The position numbers were made by a program, and so were the translations under genes. Positions 1 through 10,674 of a stretch of DNA of 64,000 nt are shown here, piece by piece (the first letter of the stretch is position 1; the number at the start of each line of letters is the position of its first letter). Where the stretch lies: assembly GCA_030247885.1 (NCBI GenBank), contig JAPDRO010000004.1, positions 992,001-1,056,000 on the forward strand, read 5' to 3'. The notes beneath the pieces were generated by a model. It searched no databases and had not been told where the DNA came from. It saw only the letters and a list, made by a program, of their open reading frames with translations. Source of the stretch: Taxawa tesnikishii (nom. ined.). Lineage: Eukaryota > Ascomycota > Dothideomycetes > Dothideales.

Positions 1-1734
1 CTGAATGGGTAGCTTTCCCACCGTCTCTGAACATACTACGATTCGTTGACACCGGCTTAGCTATGATACCGGCTGCATTGGTGCCATTACCGAGATGCAC
101 TATTTCGAAGAAGTATTCGGCAAGCTGTCACCAACCCTACGTGGAACCACTGTTTCCTTGGTCATGCTTGGCGGTGTGCTCCCAGGGTTCTTCGCCGGTC
201 AATTATCGGACCGTTTTGGAAGACTGAGTATCATATGCCTAGGTGCTGTGATATTCTCCCTAGGAGCGATACTTCAAGGTGCTGCGTTCCATCTACCAAT
301 GTTCCTTGTTGGACGTGTGTTTTGTGGCATCGGAGAGGGTACTTGGATGTCAAACGTCTATGTGTGAGTATCATGGAGCGAGCCATGTCTTTTGACGGGC
401 TCTTGACTGACGTGGCTGCAGCTACATCGCAGAAATTGCACCGTCTGCACGCCGTGGTATGCTGGCTTCTACGCCAGCCTTCATGGCGGCTACGGGTGTT
501 TGCGTGGGCTACTTCACCTGTTACGGCAGTGTGCATCTAGGATCCAGTCTCTCCTGGCGCGTCCCTTACATTGTCCAGGCCGGATTGTCATTGATCTGGG
601 CAACGAGCTGTTTCTTCCTGCCACAGTCCCCGAGATGGCTCCTCTTCCACGGCCAACGTGAGAGAGCTATTCAAGAACTGAAACGCCTGGACTTCAGCAC
701 GGTTGAAGCAGAGAAGGATCTCCTTGGCCCTGCCGCAGAGCCGCAGAGACTTGCCCGGCCCGGCGCTGTCGAAGGGCTGGTCATGCTGTTCAGGCGACAG
801 TACAGAAGTCGTACAATGCTGGCTCTGTTCGTGCTCGGAATGGTACAGCTTTGCGGTATTGACGGGGTGCTATATGTAAGTTTACCAATTCTGTATAACT
901 AATGTTGTCGTTGTTGCTGACAAGACTTACAAGTACGCGCCCACGCTCTTCGCCCAAGCCGGAATTCCAGCCGCCAACTCTTCCTTCCTCGCCTCCGGGC
1001 TTTCCGCCATCCTCATGCTCGCTATTAGCATCCCAGTCACCATCTACGGCGACAAGATTCCGCGCCGCGCCAGCGTCCTGATCGGCGGCACGCTCCTCGG
1101 CAGCTGCATGTTCATCATCGGACTTCTGTACGCGACCGACTCAGTTCACGCAACAGGACCCGCGCGCTGGGTCGTCATCATCCTCGTCTTCATTTTCGGA
1201 CTCTCTTACTGTGCGACCTGGGGTGTAGTGGGCAAGATCTATGCCAGCGAGATCCAACCCCCAGCCACACGGTCCAGCGCCAACAGCGTAGCGTCGGGAT
1301 TGGGCTTCTTCACCAACTGGCTCGTGGCTATCACGACGCCGATTTTCCTCGCCCAGTCGAGATTCGGCGCTTATTTCCTATTCGCGGGCTTCTGCATCTT
1401 TACCGTCTTGGTGCTTGCTGCATACATGCCTGAGACGAAGGGACTAAGCCTGGAGGCGATTCAAGAAGCGTTCCGGCAGCCTGTTACGGGAGGTTCAAGG
1501 GTCACGAGCTACCTAAGGCGCTGGACGTTTGGCCGTAGAGCCGCTGCTACTCCTGTCTCTTCTGGTGCAGAATTGCCGACATCAGACAACGGCTCGAGTG
1601 ACAATGAGCAAGGCCGGGAGAGTTATGAGATGAGCGGTGGTATCCTGCAAGGGGTGGGTATCCTTCCGGATGCAGCCAGCAATACGTCGGCGCTGGAGTC
1701 GGGAGCACGGGTCGTCAGAATGGAGGCTGCGTAA
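1..1734 (+). CDS. MFS sugar transporter, 5' truncated by the window edge
   Basis: Plasma-membrane sugar porter of the major facilitator superfamily, probably a proton symporter. About 521 residues are visible. Exons are 1-8 (partial), 61-363, 422-875 and 934-1734, joined by GT-AG introns of 52, 58 and 58 bp; all joins keep frame. Family marks are GYDTG in the first visible segment, DRFGR after TM2 (the loop 2-3 motif), GRVFCGIGEG in TM4, a PQSPRWLL motif, and PETKGLSLEAI near the end, which is the sugar-transporter signature. The tail of about 90 residues is Ser/Gly-rich and probably cytosolic. The substrate cannot be read from sequence. The start codon and the first part of TM1 lie upstream of the window. 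It has no obvious metabolic partner nearby. Confidence 0.93.
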
Positions 1735-2072
1735 TCTTGTAGTCCTCTAAGAGGGACGTGGACCATGTAAAAGAGTGTGTGTTTGCTAAAGCGGTTGCTG
1801 AGGGTTGAGAGATGAAGATGCGACCCACTGTAGTTCGCAATTTGTCGAGATAAAGCGCCGTACGCCTGCGTAGCCGTCTTCATGGCAGAAAGATCTCTTC
1901 CCGCTCGACTGTGGAAAAGTGCCTCGGCTCGATGTCCGAAGCTTCACAGCTCGACTCGACGCGTCGCGTCTTCCACTTCGCATCGGCATTTGCAGCTGTA
2001 TACGTCTCTACGTACCCTTGTACATAGTTGTCTCGCGTGAATACACCCACATCCTCAGCGCTCTGTGTTATC
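1735..2072. other. Intergenic, 338 bp
   Basis: Lies between the transporter stop and the small basic protein. Short open frames here are on the minus strand, lack an ATG-led conserved product and overlap each other. I see no RNA gene or repeat. Confidence 0.4.
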
Positions 2073-2281
2073 ATGCCTGGTGACACCAAGCGCAACTCAC
2101 GCTCCGCGTTCGACAACGAGAACGAGTCTGACTTCTCCTCCGAGCCCGTAGCCAAAAACCACGCAAAGCAGCCGCGCCTCGTAGCAGCAAGAAGGCTGCC
2201 GCCAAGGACGCCGGAACCTGTTCCGTAACCAAGAAAGAGTTCGGAGACCGTGTCAAAGCCGCTCTTGCATTGGAGAAGTAG
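2073..2281 (+). CDS. Small Lys/Ala-rich basic protein, frame broken once
   Basis: Encodes about 69 residues if one base is restored. It begins MPGDTKRNSRSAFDNENESD in frame 0. From the A5 run at 2154-2158 onward, the sensible reading is one frame back: RKAAAPRSSKKAAAKDAG, then TKKEFGDRVKAALALEK and a stop at 2279-2281. One more A in that run joins the two halves exactly. The composition, acidic at the start then Lys/Ala-rich, suggests a nuclear or nucleic-acid-associated protein, but I recognise no family and name no function. The gap is probably one of the assembly indels seen throughout this window. A decayed gene is the alternative. Confidence 0.5.
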
Positions 2282-2654
2282 CACTTGAACAGGACCGTGA
2301 TAGACATGCGAATGGACCTGGCCTACTTCAAATCTTTCTTCGGCAGCCAGGAATCTCTGTCTTCAAGCATCACACCTTCGGCTGCGGTAAATGCCATGTT
2401 AACTGCGACCAGCCATGTACTGGTCTTCGAAGGTGACTATTCACCACAGGACGCTTGGCTCTACATAGCATCAGATCGTTGGTTCTTTTGTCTCTTGCGA
2501 TCATTAGTAACTCTCCTGCACTGGCATCACTGCTTCGGCTGAATGACAGCCGGTGTCTGGAGAAGCTCATCACTCATGCTTTGAGGCGTTACAGGACAGG
2601 CCTTAGAGATAAGTTTTGCAGATTTCAGTTGCCCATTCGTTCAAGGATGTTCCA
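2282..2654. other. Intergenic, 373 bp, with one repeat copy
   Basis: Contains copy A of the dispersed two-module repeat (2394-2440, minus orientation). Nothing else is supportable here. Confidence 0.4.
2394..2440 (-). repeat. Dispersed two-module repeat, copy A (module 1)
   Basis: Read on the minus strand it carries CGAAGACCAGTACATGGCTG followed by GTCGCAGTTAA, matching module 1 of the other copies. A weaker module-2-like stretch follows within about 40 bp, much closer than in other copies, so this copy looks shortened. Confidence 0.5.
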
Positions 2655-3601
2655 TCAATCGTCACCCAGCAACAGCGCTACATCATCGTTCCACTCCTCG
2701 ATCCTCACCTTCTCCTCTCCTCTCCGTTTCACCACAGCATACCTGCTAAGCTCAAAGCTCTGATACGCGTCCCTGGCACACACCGCCGCCAGCCTATGCA
2801 TCGGCAACCGACTCGCCTCCACCGCATCCTCTCTGCTGGTCCATACGCACGTAGCCAGATTCGCCCCCGTCCCTGGATCCGGTACACCATACCAATACAT
2901 CAACAGACCCCCAGATGCCACAGCTTCCTCATGCGCCAACTTATCTGCGCGGTACAAATTCGTGCTTTCGCTACCGCTGCGGCGTTTTGAGCGGAACACG
3001 ACGCCGTAGAAGACGCCTTGCATACGGTGGGGTAAGGTGAGCGAGTCCCAGTTGAGGATGCTGCGCACGAGATCCAGCGCCGTTCTCGACCGCGATTGGG
3101 ATTTGGCGAAGGGGCATCCGGACGCGGTGGGTATTGGTTCTGAGCCGAAATCGCCGGCATAGTCTGCTGTCAGGGGCTTCAGCAGATGGAGGGCTTGCCA
3201 GAGGTAGATAGCCGTCTCATCGATGACTGGCAAACGGGATGCGGTGTACAGGACCGTTTCGTTGAGTGTTTCGGGTAAGGACAGGCGGTTCTTTCGCGTC
3301 AGGTAGTCGGTAGCGGATGTTACGTCGCTGGAGTCTTCGTCCTCTTCTTCTGCCCGCGGCAGGCGGGAAAGGATTGGGAGGATGGATTTGAACTGTTGGG
3401 GATCTGGGAGGTCGACGAGCTTTTTGTCGATTAATCTAGCTGGCCACTCGAAGTCGATGGGGGTCTCGTTCTTTGGACTTCGACAGACATCGAGTGCCGC
3501 TATGAAGGAAAGACCAGCGTCGTTTGATTTGTTATCGGACGCCTTTACGTTGTTGGAGTTGAGGTATTGTGAAGGGAGAGAATCGCGTTTGTGTACAACA
3601 T
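2655..3601 (-). CDS. Conserved fungal protein of unknown function (possibly UPF0643-like)
   Basis: Proposed 291-residue protein: exon 3601-3549, a 71-bp intron (3548-3478), then exon 3477-2655; the exon lengths sum to a multiple of three. The second exon is clearly coding. It contains LYRADKLAHEEAV, then GGLLMYWYGVPDPGTGANLA, TCVWTSREDAVEASRLP and a basic C-terminal YAVVKRRGEEKVRIEEW. I remember that block from widespread uncharacterised ascomycete proteins, possibly the UPF0643 group, but could not check. No enzyme motif, signal peptide or membrane segment is visible. The first exon and start are the weak part: no ATG exists in the main frame before its upstream stop, so an intron is needed, and another splice choice is possible. 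Confidence 0.6.
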
Positions 3602-4399
3602 GTTGCTACTGACGTTCGAGTTGACCAGTATATACACAATGCGAGATTACGTTCTGTCGCCATCGAAGGCATCTTTGACGTTCTCACGTCAGGCACTGTG
3701 TTCCATGCTGAAGTAGTAACATGGGTTTGGTGTTTGTGCGCTCCGGAGTCTCGTGTGCGCAATAGCACGCCATACAGGGTCGAGGAATGCTAAGAACGGT
3801 CAGCAGCATTTCTTGAGTGTTCGACGTGAAGCAGTGTTGTTTGTTGGGATTTGGCTTGGAGGCATCGAGGAAACTTAACAACGATTGCGCGATCTTTGTT
3901 GCTTATTGCGCCTCAAGTGACCGCCGCGTTGGTCCGTTGTATATCATGCCGCAATTCACGTTAGCATGGAGTTGGCCATCGCTGGATGTGTTATTTGATG
4001 CTGTTCTCCTGTCAAGATAACATTGTTCGTTTGCTGACGCCTATGGCTTCACGCTCCTTCAGGCTGCAAGATCGGTGTTTCTATGGTGGATGATGAGGCC
4101 ATCAGGTCTTATATCGCTATGCACGACACTGCAAAGCCTCCAACGACCTCTAACACAGATATCTTATGCGTTTATCAGGACTTTCAAGGAGTTTCAGCTT
4201 GGGTATCATTGCATGTGGAAGTTTGCGATAGCTATGTGATTGGCCGTCTTATGGAGCAGGTATGCATGCGACACGGCTGGGGTGCAGTACGCGTGCATAC
4301 GCGCATCTCAGCCTCGTGTGAACCTCACTCCTATCGCACAAGCTCATCCTCTCTCTGTCTCATGATTACGAACACTATCGCTGAAGATTCAGTCCGATC
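3602..4399. other. Intergenic, about 800 bp, probable shared promoter
   Basis: Separates two divergently transcribed genes. Small open frames occur on both strands but none has a conserved product or a plausible spliced extension. No repeat or RNA gene was seen. Confidence 0.4.
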
Positions 4400-6276
4400 A
4401 TGTCAAGTTCCAACCCTGGTCCCGCAAACCCAGAAACGGTCGGTGTGCCTGGAAATTCGATCTGGACTGCTGCGGAGAAGGAAACCTTCTACAGGCACGC
4501 AGATGGAATGAAGATGGCAAACTGCGTCCCAAAGTCATGGATTCACAAGAAAGCAGAGTGGCCGAAGGATATGGACGAAGAATTGTTGCCGTTTGCGACC
4601 GAGAGACAGCTGGCTGATGATTTTGCGTTTATCGCTGCCTACCAGAATGGAGTACGCCAGGTTACCACGGCGACAGTCGAAGTTTCAAAGCAGGGCGTGA
4701 CGGTCAGGCTTGCTGCGAACGAGGGTGTCGACAAGTGTGTTCAAGTCGCACTCAGGGAGCTCTTTCGAATCCTTGAGAGCTGCGCTAGGAAAGGTTGGGT
4801 GCGAGACATTGCTCCGTCGTGTCAGTTGGCTAATTATTCGAGCAAGAGTCATCTCGACAGAAATGCACACAAGAAGCCCTGAACATTGTCGTGAATCTCA
4901 ATCGTAACCGGATCCTGGGAAGATTGGGATCCCCTTGGTATCAACCCCAATTTGATAGAGACAGGGCGAAGGATCTTTTGAGCAAGCGCTTGCAAGAGTG
5001 TGAACGATTCAGCGCCTGTATGCGCAGAAATGCCGCGGAAGTATATGCCGCATTGTCCGCTCAGTTGGACGCGTTCGACATTCTACCATCTCGGACGGAA
5101 GGTGACAATCCCTCTGCTGAGTTCAGCTTAGCGTTGAACTCCATCATTGAGAAAATCTCTCTGCTGCTGGACGGAGATATCTCGTTTCGTGAACGGTTCC
5201 CGGAACCTGGCAGCAAGGCTTCGGACAAGGAAGTAACATTGATGAAAGACCTAGATAAGATAGCGAACTACTGGCGGATCTCTAACGACCTAGCTGAGTG
5301 TTGTCGCTCCTACCGATGCTTGTTTTGGAACCTCACCCTTAGCATCATTCCGCACCACGAACCGACTGTGATAGGTAGAAAGAAAAGACACGTGCATGCG
5401 GAGATCCAGACAGTTGTCTATTACGAGACTCACCCCAATGGAAGAAGGCCCCGTGCAATCGGCTCATCCAAAGAAGCTTGCTTCCTGTGCGATGCATTCG
5501 TTAAAGCTCACGGCCAGTTCTATCTGTCAAAATCGCACCGTCAAGTCTACCCCCAATGGACAGTGCCTGAACTGAAAGAATACAGCCACACCAGTATCCT
5601 GCTGTTTCGGGAAACACTGAGAAAGGTGGACATGAGTATGAGAGAAGAGATGAACAGGACAAAGAAAAGACATAATCTGTTCCCTATCCAGAGCTCGATA
5701 AACCTGGACAAAGTGAACTATCTTGCACCTTCACTTACGACTCTGGCTCCTTCTGATGCCTCTACGATTCGAGCTGCGCCCTCGTTGCCGGTGTTGTTGC
5801 GAGACGAGCCAGGGACCTTGTGTAAAGACTCTGCCGACTCAGGAACGGAACAGCTGGAACGCGTCGATTCCGCATTGACACCAACAGTCCAAGAAGCCAC
5901 GGCTGCCAGAGACCAACATGTCACGCCAGAGCTAGAGAAGAATCCCAAGGCCTCAACCATGACGCCAGATGCTCCCATACACTTGAGGATGGGTTGGTTG
6001 AGTCTGCACACGCATCTGGAAGCGCACAGAGGAGTATCCGGCAACACCCGACTGCATGAACAGAGTGCACCCAAGAGGTTCTCACATGGGTCCATAAGCA
6101 TAGAGACTGTAGATCGAGGTGTAGCTGGTGTTGGAAAATGCATTGACATTGATGACTTGATGCCCGGCGAAGAGGTAGTGCTTCCGGTATCTGACAAGAT
6201 GGAAAACTGTCTGAGATTTACGATGATCCATCCGCAGAAGGGTTCTGTAAAGGTTCAATGTCAATGGCATTCCTGA
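4400..6276 (+). CDS. Predicted nucleic-acid/nucleotide deaminase, OTT_1508-like
   Basis: 604-residue protein: exon 4400-4798, 62-bp intron, exon 4861-6276. The centre (about residues 300-390) has the two zinc-binding halves of the deaminase fold: HAEIQTVVYYE (His and catalytic Glu) and SSKEACFLCDAF (CxxC), followed by HGQFYLSKSH and VYPQWTVPEL. This layout fits the OTT_1508-like deaminase family common in fungi, whose substrate is unknown. A helical region of about 290 residues precedes the domain and a Ser/Thr/Pro-rich tail of about 200 residues follows. No signal peptide is evident, so it should be cytosolic or nuclear. Family knowledge suggests an effector or nucleic-acid-editing role, but nothing here identifies a target. 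All expected metal ligands are present, so it looks active. Confidence 0.85.
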
Positions 6277-6626
6277 TATAGTGAGAATGAGACAACTGGG
6301 AGAGAGGACGAGGAGCCAACCCTGCGCATGACATCCTTGGAGTGACCTCTTCCCGCTCTCGCGTCCTGGCTCATACTTCGCAAGACAGATGTCTTCAATC
6401 ATGACGACCGGAGGACTTGACTCCCGGCGATTCTTCCGGAGCTTGCAATCTGTACTCTCTGCCTGTCGCTGTCACACCGCGGTGAAGCTTGCTTCTCTGT
6501 CGTGCCAAGAGAAACGGCACAGCTTTTCTGTAGCACCGCCTTCATCTTCGTTCGGTACACAGAACCGATTCCTCGCTAGCGAAGTCGCTGTCAGAGCCCA
6601 ACCGTTGCTCTTGTCTGAGTATGCAT
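6277..6626. other. Intergenic, 350 bp, between convergent genes
   Basis: 3' flanks of the deaminase (plus) and the lipase (minus). The 84-residue open frame here has no recognisable features. Nothing supportable. Confidence 0.4.
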
Positions 6627-7746
6627 TCAGAATCCTTCTTTAGCGAGCATATCTGCTATATCCAGATAGAAGGCAATGGCGTTAAAGTTGCGCTTGTTGC
6701 CGGCGAGCGTCCAAAAGTACCATCTGAGCCGGCTCGTCCAATTGATCAGGTCCAGATGACTGACATCTTTCAAAGTGCCCTTGTACTCTCCCCATTTGCT
6801 GCTCGTCACGCTGACGAGACCATCATTCGGTCCTTCGGCTTCAGTGATGATGCGGCCGGACTGGCGGAACATAGACCAGAGACGGGGCTCAATCATTGCT
6901 CCGTACGAGTAGTATTTGACGCCTTCTCTGTCGGGTGTCCTGGGGTTGAAGCTCTCAGCCATGTACTTTTGGGTAAGTTGTTGGAAAGCGCCGGTCTCGA
7001 AACCGAAGAACTCGAGCATCTTGTACAATTTCGGGACGTTGACGGGTCCAATAAAAGCAAACATGTAATCCGCGAAGGCAGATCCATGATGCGGTGTGGC
7101 AATGGTAGTTAACGACAATACTTTGAGACCTGGAGGCTTGTCTTGACTGATCATGTGGCGAGCGTCCAGACCTCCCTATCAACCCATCAGCGTGTGTTGC
7201 GTGGATTCGAGATGAGTTTGAAGTACCATGCTGTGTGCAATGATGTTGACGGCTTTTCCATGTGCCTTCCTGTCGATGTCTTCTGCCAACCTCTCTGCTC
7301 TGGCCTCGATGGATCCGGAAGGAGGAACGACAGCGGTAATAACCTCGATTCCTTTGGCAGCTAGCGCTTCCCTGATGCCACGCCAATACTGTATGCCCGG
7401 CAGATTTGCGCCTGCTAAGTGCAGTTCCTCGAACCCCAACAGGCCGTGAGCCAGAATTATGGGGTTTTTGGGAGTCTCTATCGGCACATGAGTATTCGAA
7501 TCGAGCTTGGAATCCTCCCGACTTACGGTAATCATTCCTGATGATGGCGTACTCGTCTTCTAGTATCTCGTCGGAAACACTGCCGCTGGCCAGACTTTTG
7601 CCTAAATCTTTGGAGCGTGGATCATCCTGCACCTGATCTCTTTTCGCAGCGATGTGGCTAAACAAGGAAATTCTTGGAACACTGGTGTTATTGAGCATCC
7701 ATATCGGCTGCCGTAGATAAGGAGACCGCCTCAATAGCACACTCAT
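6627..7746 (-). CDS. TGL2: Alpha/beta-hydrolase lipase, TGL2-like
   Basis: 339 residues from three exons (7746-7527, 7477-7227, 7175-6627) with introns of 49 and 51 bp. PIILAHGLLGF supplies the oxyanion-hole HG region. NIIAHSMGGLDAR is the nucleophile elbow (Ser in AHSMG) and is split by intron 2, which is why no single open frame shows it. ATPHHGSAFADY follows, and GPNDGLVSV with a later DVSHLD gives the probable acid and His. The Arg-rich, acid-free N-terminus (MSVLLRRSPYLRQPIWML) looks like a mitochondrial presequence, as in yeast Tgl2, a mitochondrial triacylglycerol/diacylglycerol lipase. The assignment rests on motif order and length; substrate and location are inferred. Confidence 0.85.
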
Positions 7747-8087
7747 GCTGGTTCAAAGTGGGATGGAGCGAGCGAAGGCGATTGTTCACGAAAGAAGACG
7801 CGAAGGGAAACCCGCGTCATGTGTATGCGATGACGTAAACCTGCTTTAAGTGAACACAAGAAACCAGGAACACAACATGAGGTGGGGAGAGTCACAACAT
7901 CTACACACGTTAAAAGAGGACGTATATAGCAGGAAGAAGTACAGGATTAAGATGGGCGATGTACTTTGGCAGAAGACGCAAAGAGTCTATAATGGGATAT
8001 CTACAATCGTAAAGCCATCGGCTCGCCAGAAAAGCAAGCGCCCGGTTCCAGCGCGCTCAGAGCAACAAGTATAGCATAGTACCGTCT
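7747..8087. other. Intergenic, 341 bp
   Basis: Promoter side of the lipase and 3' flank of VMA10. A 74-residue plus-strand frame has no features. Nothing else seen. Confidence 0.4.
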
Positions 8088-8750
8088 CTACGAGACTGGC
8101 TGCTCCACCCTGTCGGGCACCTCTGGCCGCACGTCCGTGACCGCGTTGAGCAGGTCATCGACGACCTGTTGGCCAGCCTTGTTCTTGATCTCCTCGATCT
8201 CCTTCAGCTTCTCCTCAATCTCCTTGTCGGCATCCTCCTCGGCCTTCTTGTACCCACTCGAGTGCTGCATTGAGTTAGCGGTTGCGGCCGATGTGTTCGA
8301 ACCCTCGGCAGTTTTCCAGGAGAGCAGGCTGCAATGCGACACACCTCCTTCTCGAACTTCTTGAACTCTTCTTCCTTCTGCTTGCGGTACTCCTCAATCT
8401 CCTTCTGCGCTTCGCTTCGTGCGTCCTTTACGCGCTTCGTGCGGTCTGTCTTGGTTAGGTCCCGGTTACTGCAACGAGTGGTTGAGTCGCTTGCGCATAC
8501 ATTCCCTAGCTATGGTATCTGTTAGCTCAGCAGCTCTTTGTCACTCTGTCATTACTCCTCCTACCCTTTTGTACAATCTTCTGAGCCTCCCGCTCTGCCT
8601 AAACCCATCATGAGTATGAACCCCACGTTATCTTTGGAAGTTGCATGGCGTACATCGAGCAATGTTTGGATACCGGCCGAGTTCTGCGCTGACTGCACAG
8701 ATGGTTAGCAGATCGTCTGTGGCTCTCAGAAAGTGAAACAATCGTACCAT
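8088..8750 (-). CDS. VMA10: V-type proton ATPase subunit G
   Basis: Peripheral-stalk subunit G of the vacuolar proton pump; a 120-residue coiled-coil protein (family about 114-118). It is assembled from six exons: 8750-8748 (the ATG alone), 8692-8654, 8598-8565, 8509-8501 (9 bp), 8445-8345 and 8264-8088. The joined protein reads MSAQNSAGIQTLLDAEREAQ, then KIVQKAREYRTKRVKDARSE, a KEIEEYRKQKEEEF helix, HSSGYKKAEEDADKE and AVTDVRPEVP near the end, the classic subunit G pattern. Introns 1-4 are each exactly 55 bp and intron 5 is 80 bp. Every splice site is GT-AG and the frame holds throughout. It is divergent from PET117 across a 201-bp promoter. Confidence 0.95.
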
Positions 8751-8951
8751 TTTGATTTATGAGGTTCTGCGCTGCAGGATACCTTGACGTGATTGAAGGT
8801 ATATATCAGTGGATGAGGCCTGGAGTTGGAGCACGCGGGAAACGACGCCAAGACCGGCGATGTCCAAGCTTGCCGCCCGCAAAAGGAACTCGAAGTCGCA
8901 GCCAGTCAGCGCACCAGCATCCCCGTTCATTCACTCACAACGACACAAACA
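8751..8951. promoter_or_regulatory. Bidirectional promoter region, VMA10/PET117
   Basis: The 201 bp between the two start codons must hold both promoters and both leaders. No clear TATA box was found. Compact divergent housekeeping pairs like this are common in ascomycetes; co-regulation is inferred only. Confidence 0.5.
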
Positions 8952-9257
8952 ATGTCGGCAAAGGCAAAGCTCACTCTCGCCGGAACGACGGCAGGTGCTA
9001 TAGGCATCATCATGTTCGTACACTGGGCTCAGCAATCCGAGAAAGCCGTACGAGCTTTAACAAGCCATGACCGACATGCTGCATAACTGACAACAAAACA
9101 GGCGATGCACGCGGGCGTGATTCGCGACATGGAACAACAGCGCCTGAAGAAGGAACGCCAGCTGGATTTCGAGATGCAAGCGCAGCTGGAAGCCGAATAC
9201 CGCAAGATACAGAACGTTTCCGACGGACGAGAACCTGCCTCGAGCACTGGACGATGA
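8952..9257 (+). CDS. PET117: Cytochrome c oxidase assembly factor PET117
   Basis: 83 residues from exons 8952-9047 and 9102-9257 (intron 54 bp). An N-terminal membrane-anchor-like stretch (TLAGTTAGAIGIIMFVHW) is followed by the family core AMHAGVIRDMEQQRLKKERQ and LDFEMQAQLEAEYRKIQ. Pet117 is a small mitochondrial inner-membrane protein needed for complex IV assembly, acting with Cox15 in haem a synthesis. Length and motif order match the family closely. The short Ser/Gly tail is variable. No break or unusual feature was seen. Confidence 0.93.
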
Positions 9258-9721
9258 ACTATCACGTGCGACGAAGATCGATACACTGCAACACTCCACT
9301 TACCTATCACTCCGTCTGGGAGACCTCAGGATGCTGAGGCATACCCGTGCTAGAGTGGCGTGATGCCGCCACGCCGCGGCCGATTCCATTGCCGAATGCA
9401 GAAAAACAGAAGCATTCTTGGAGGATTGGGAACATCGGCGCAGGACGACGGAAGTCTGTACGATGTTGGAAAGGGTAGAAGAGACCATGGTCCTGCAGCT
9501 GCAGACTACCCAGGCTCGCCGGCGAGGCATGGGAAAACGATTGCCTCGAAGGCGCAACCACATGCAGACGAAGTCACACTCGGTCGACGACGATGCCATC
9601 TAAGCGCACCAGAAGGCGCCGGATACATGTATATCATATTGGGGAAGAAGTATTACGTATTCATGATATCTCGCTACCAGAGCACATCCTTCTCATCAAT
9701 CGTACACTTCGCACCTCTCGT
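9258..9721. other. Intergenic, 464 bp, between convergent genes
   Basis: Within it, 9376-9603 on the plus strand reads as a charged helix-like segment (for example TEAFLEDWEHRRRTTEVCTM) ending in a stop, with no ATG until 9418. It may be the end of an unrecognised small gene, but no upstream exon could be joined convincingly, so I do not call it. Confidence 0.3.
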
Positions 9722-10160
9722 CTACTGTTCCTTGTCCGCGGCGTACTTCTTCAGGTCATCCATCGAAATCTTGCTCAGCGCCTTCTCGTTCGTCGCGTTC
9801 AGGAAAATCTTTGGGACAATCTTCTCTCCCTCCTTTCCCCTCGCGTCGAATGCCTCCTTCCATCTGCTGGCGCACAGGCACCACTTGCAGCCGCCCTTGA
9901 GTCCGATCTGGCGAAGATCGTTTCCGTTGTTCGCGGAAAAGGTCAGGAATTCCTCCGTCACTTCGGCCGCCACCGAGTGGTTTCCGTGTCTGAGTCGGGA
10001 ACTTCGCAGTACCCGTTGCGCAGGTAGCCCGTCATTGGATTGGTGGAGTGGAGGGTAAGGGGCTTCTTGAAGACTGCGTGGAACGTTAGCAGCAAGGTCA
10101 ATTGTAGTAAGGGGCTCAAGGTCCTCGAAGTGTCAGCTCACCATTGAGAGAGCGAGACAT
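9722..10160 (-). CDS. DUF2237 family protein, frame broken once
   Basis: 123 residues if one base is restored. Exon 10160-10142 (MSRSLN), 68-bp intron, then exon 10073-9722. The first part reads VFKKPLTLHSTNPMTGYLRN then GYCEVPDSD. Near 9987 the frame slips by one base, and the rest is GNHSVAAEVTEEFL, GLKGGCKWCLCASRWKEAFD and a C-terminus ending KYAADKEQ. The CKWCLCASRWKEA motif and length are typical of DUF2237, a small family shared by bacteria and fungi with no assigned biochemical role; its conserved cysteines suggest metal or redox chemistry. One more base between 9987 and 9988 would give SDYGNHS, the expected join. The break is probably an assembly error. Confidence 0.85.
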
Positions 10161-10674
10161 TATAAGTGGTTGCTGTTCTGGTTGGTTGTGATTGTGGCTG
10201 GGATGGTTGTGCGATGAAGCTGCAGTCAGAACTAGGATTGATAGAAGATAGGTGAGAAAAGTGAAAGAGATGATCATTGAGACATATAAGAACCCAGAAT
10301 ACAGATGTACTTATGCTTCCGAATGACGAGCAATGCGGTGGAGCCTCTTGAGTGAGGAGCTATGAGCTCTACATTCGGGGTGATCGACATGACGTACGAT
10401 CCATCTGGGGAAAACCGAGATGGCCGAGATCTCATCTCGCAAAAACAGCATACACTTAACCGCGCTTGAATCGTACCGACATTGCTGAGAACAAGCTGTT
10501 GAACAACAATTCATCTCATATCTCGTAAAAACTTCGCTTGCATAACCGCCGGGTATCATAAGAATAGGACCATCACAATGCCACCGCCTTCGTATCCCAC
10601 TACACCGACACCGCCTCGTAAGTCCAGAATTGCCTCCTCCTCCGGGCTCGCGGAGGCGTATCCGCCAGCAAATC
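10161..10674. other. Intergenic, 514 bp
   Basis: Promoter side of the DUF2237 gene and 3' flank of GCN5. Short frames only; no repeat or RNA gene seen. Confidence 0.4.

Noticed and set aside
3382-4020. Several 60-80 codon frames on both strands between 3.4 and 4.0 kb
   Set aside because: They overlap the conserved minus-strand gene or each other, lack conserved content, and no splice combination joins them.
9376-9603. Charged helix-like plus-strand frame ending at 9603
   Set aside because: Looks protein-like but has no acceptable upstream exon or start. Left as an intergenic note.
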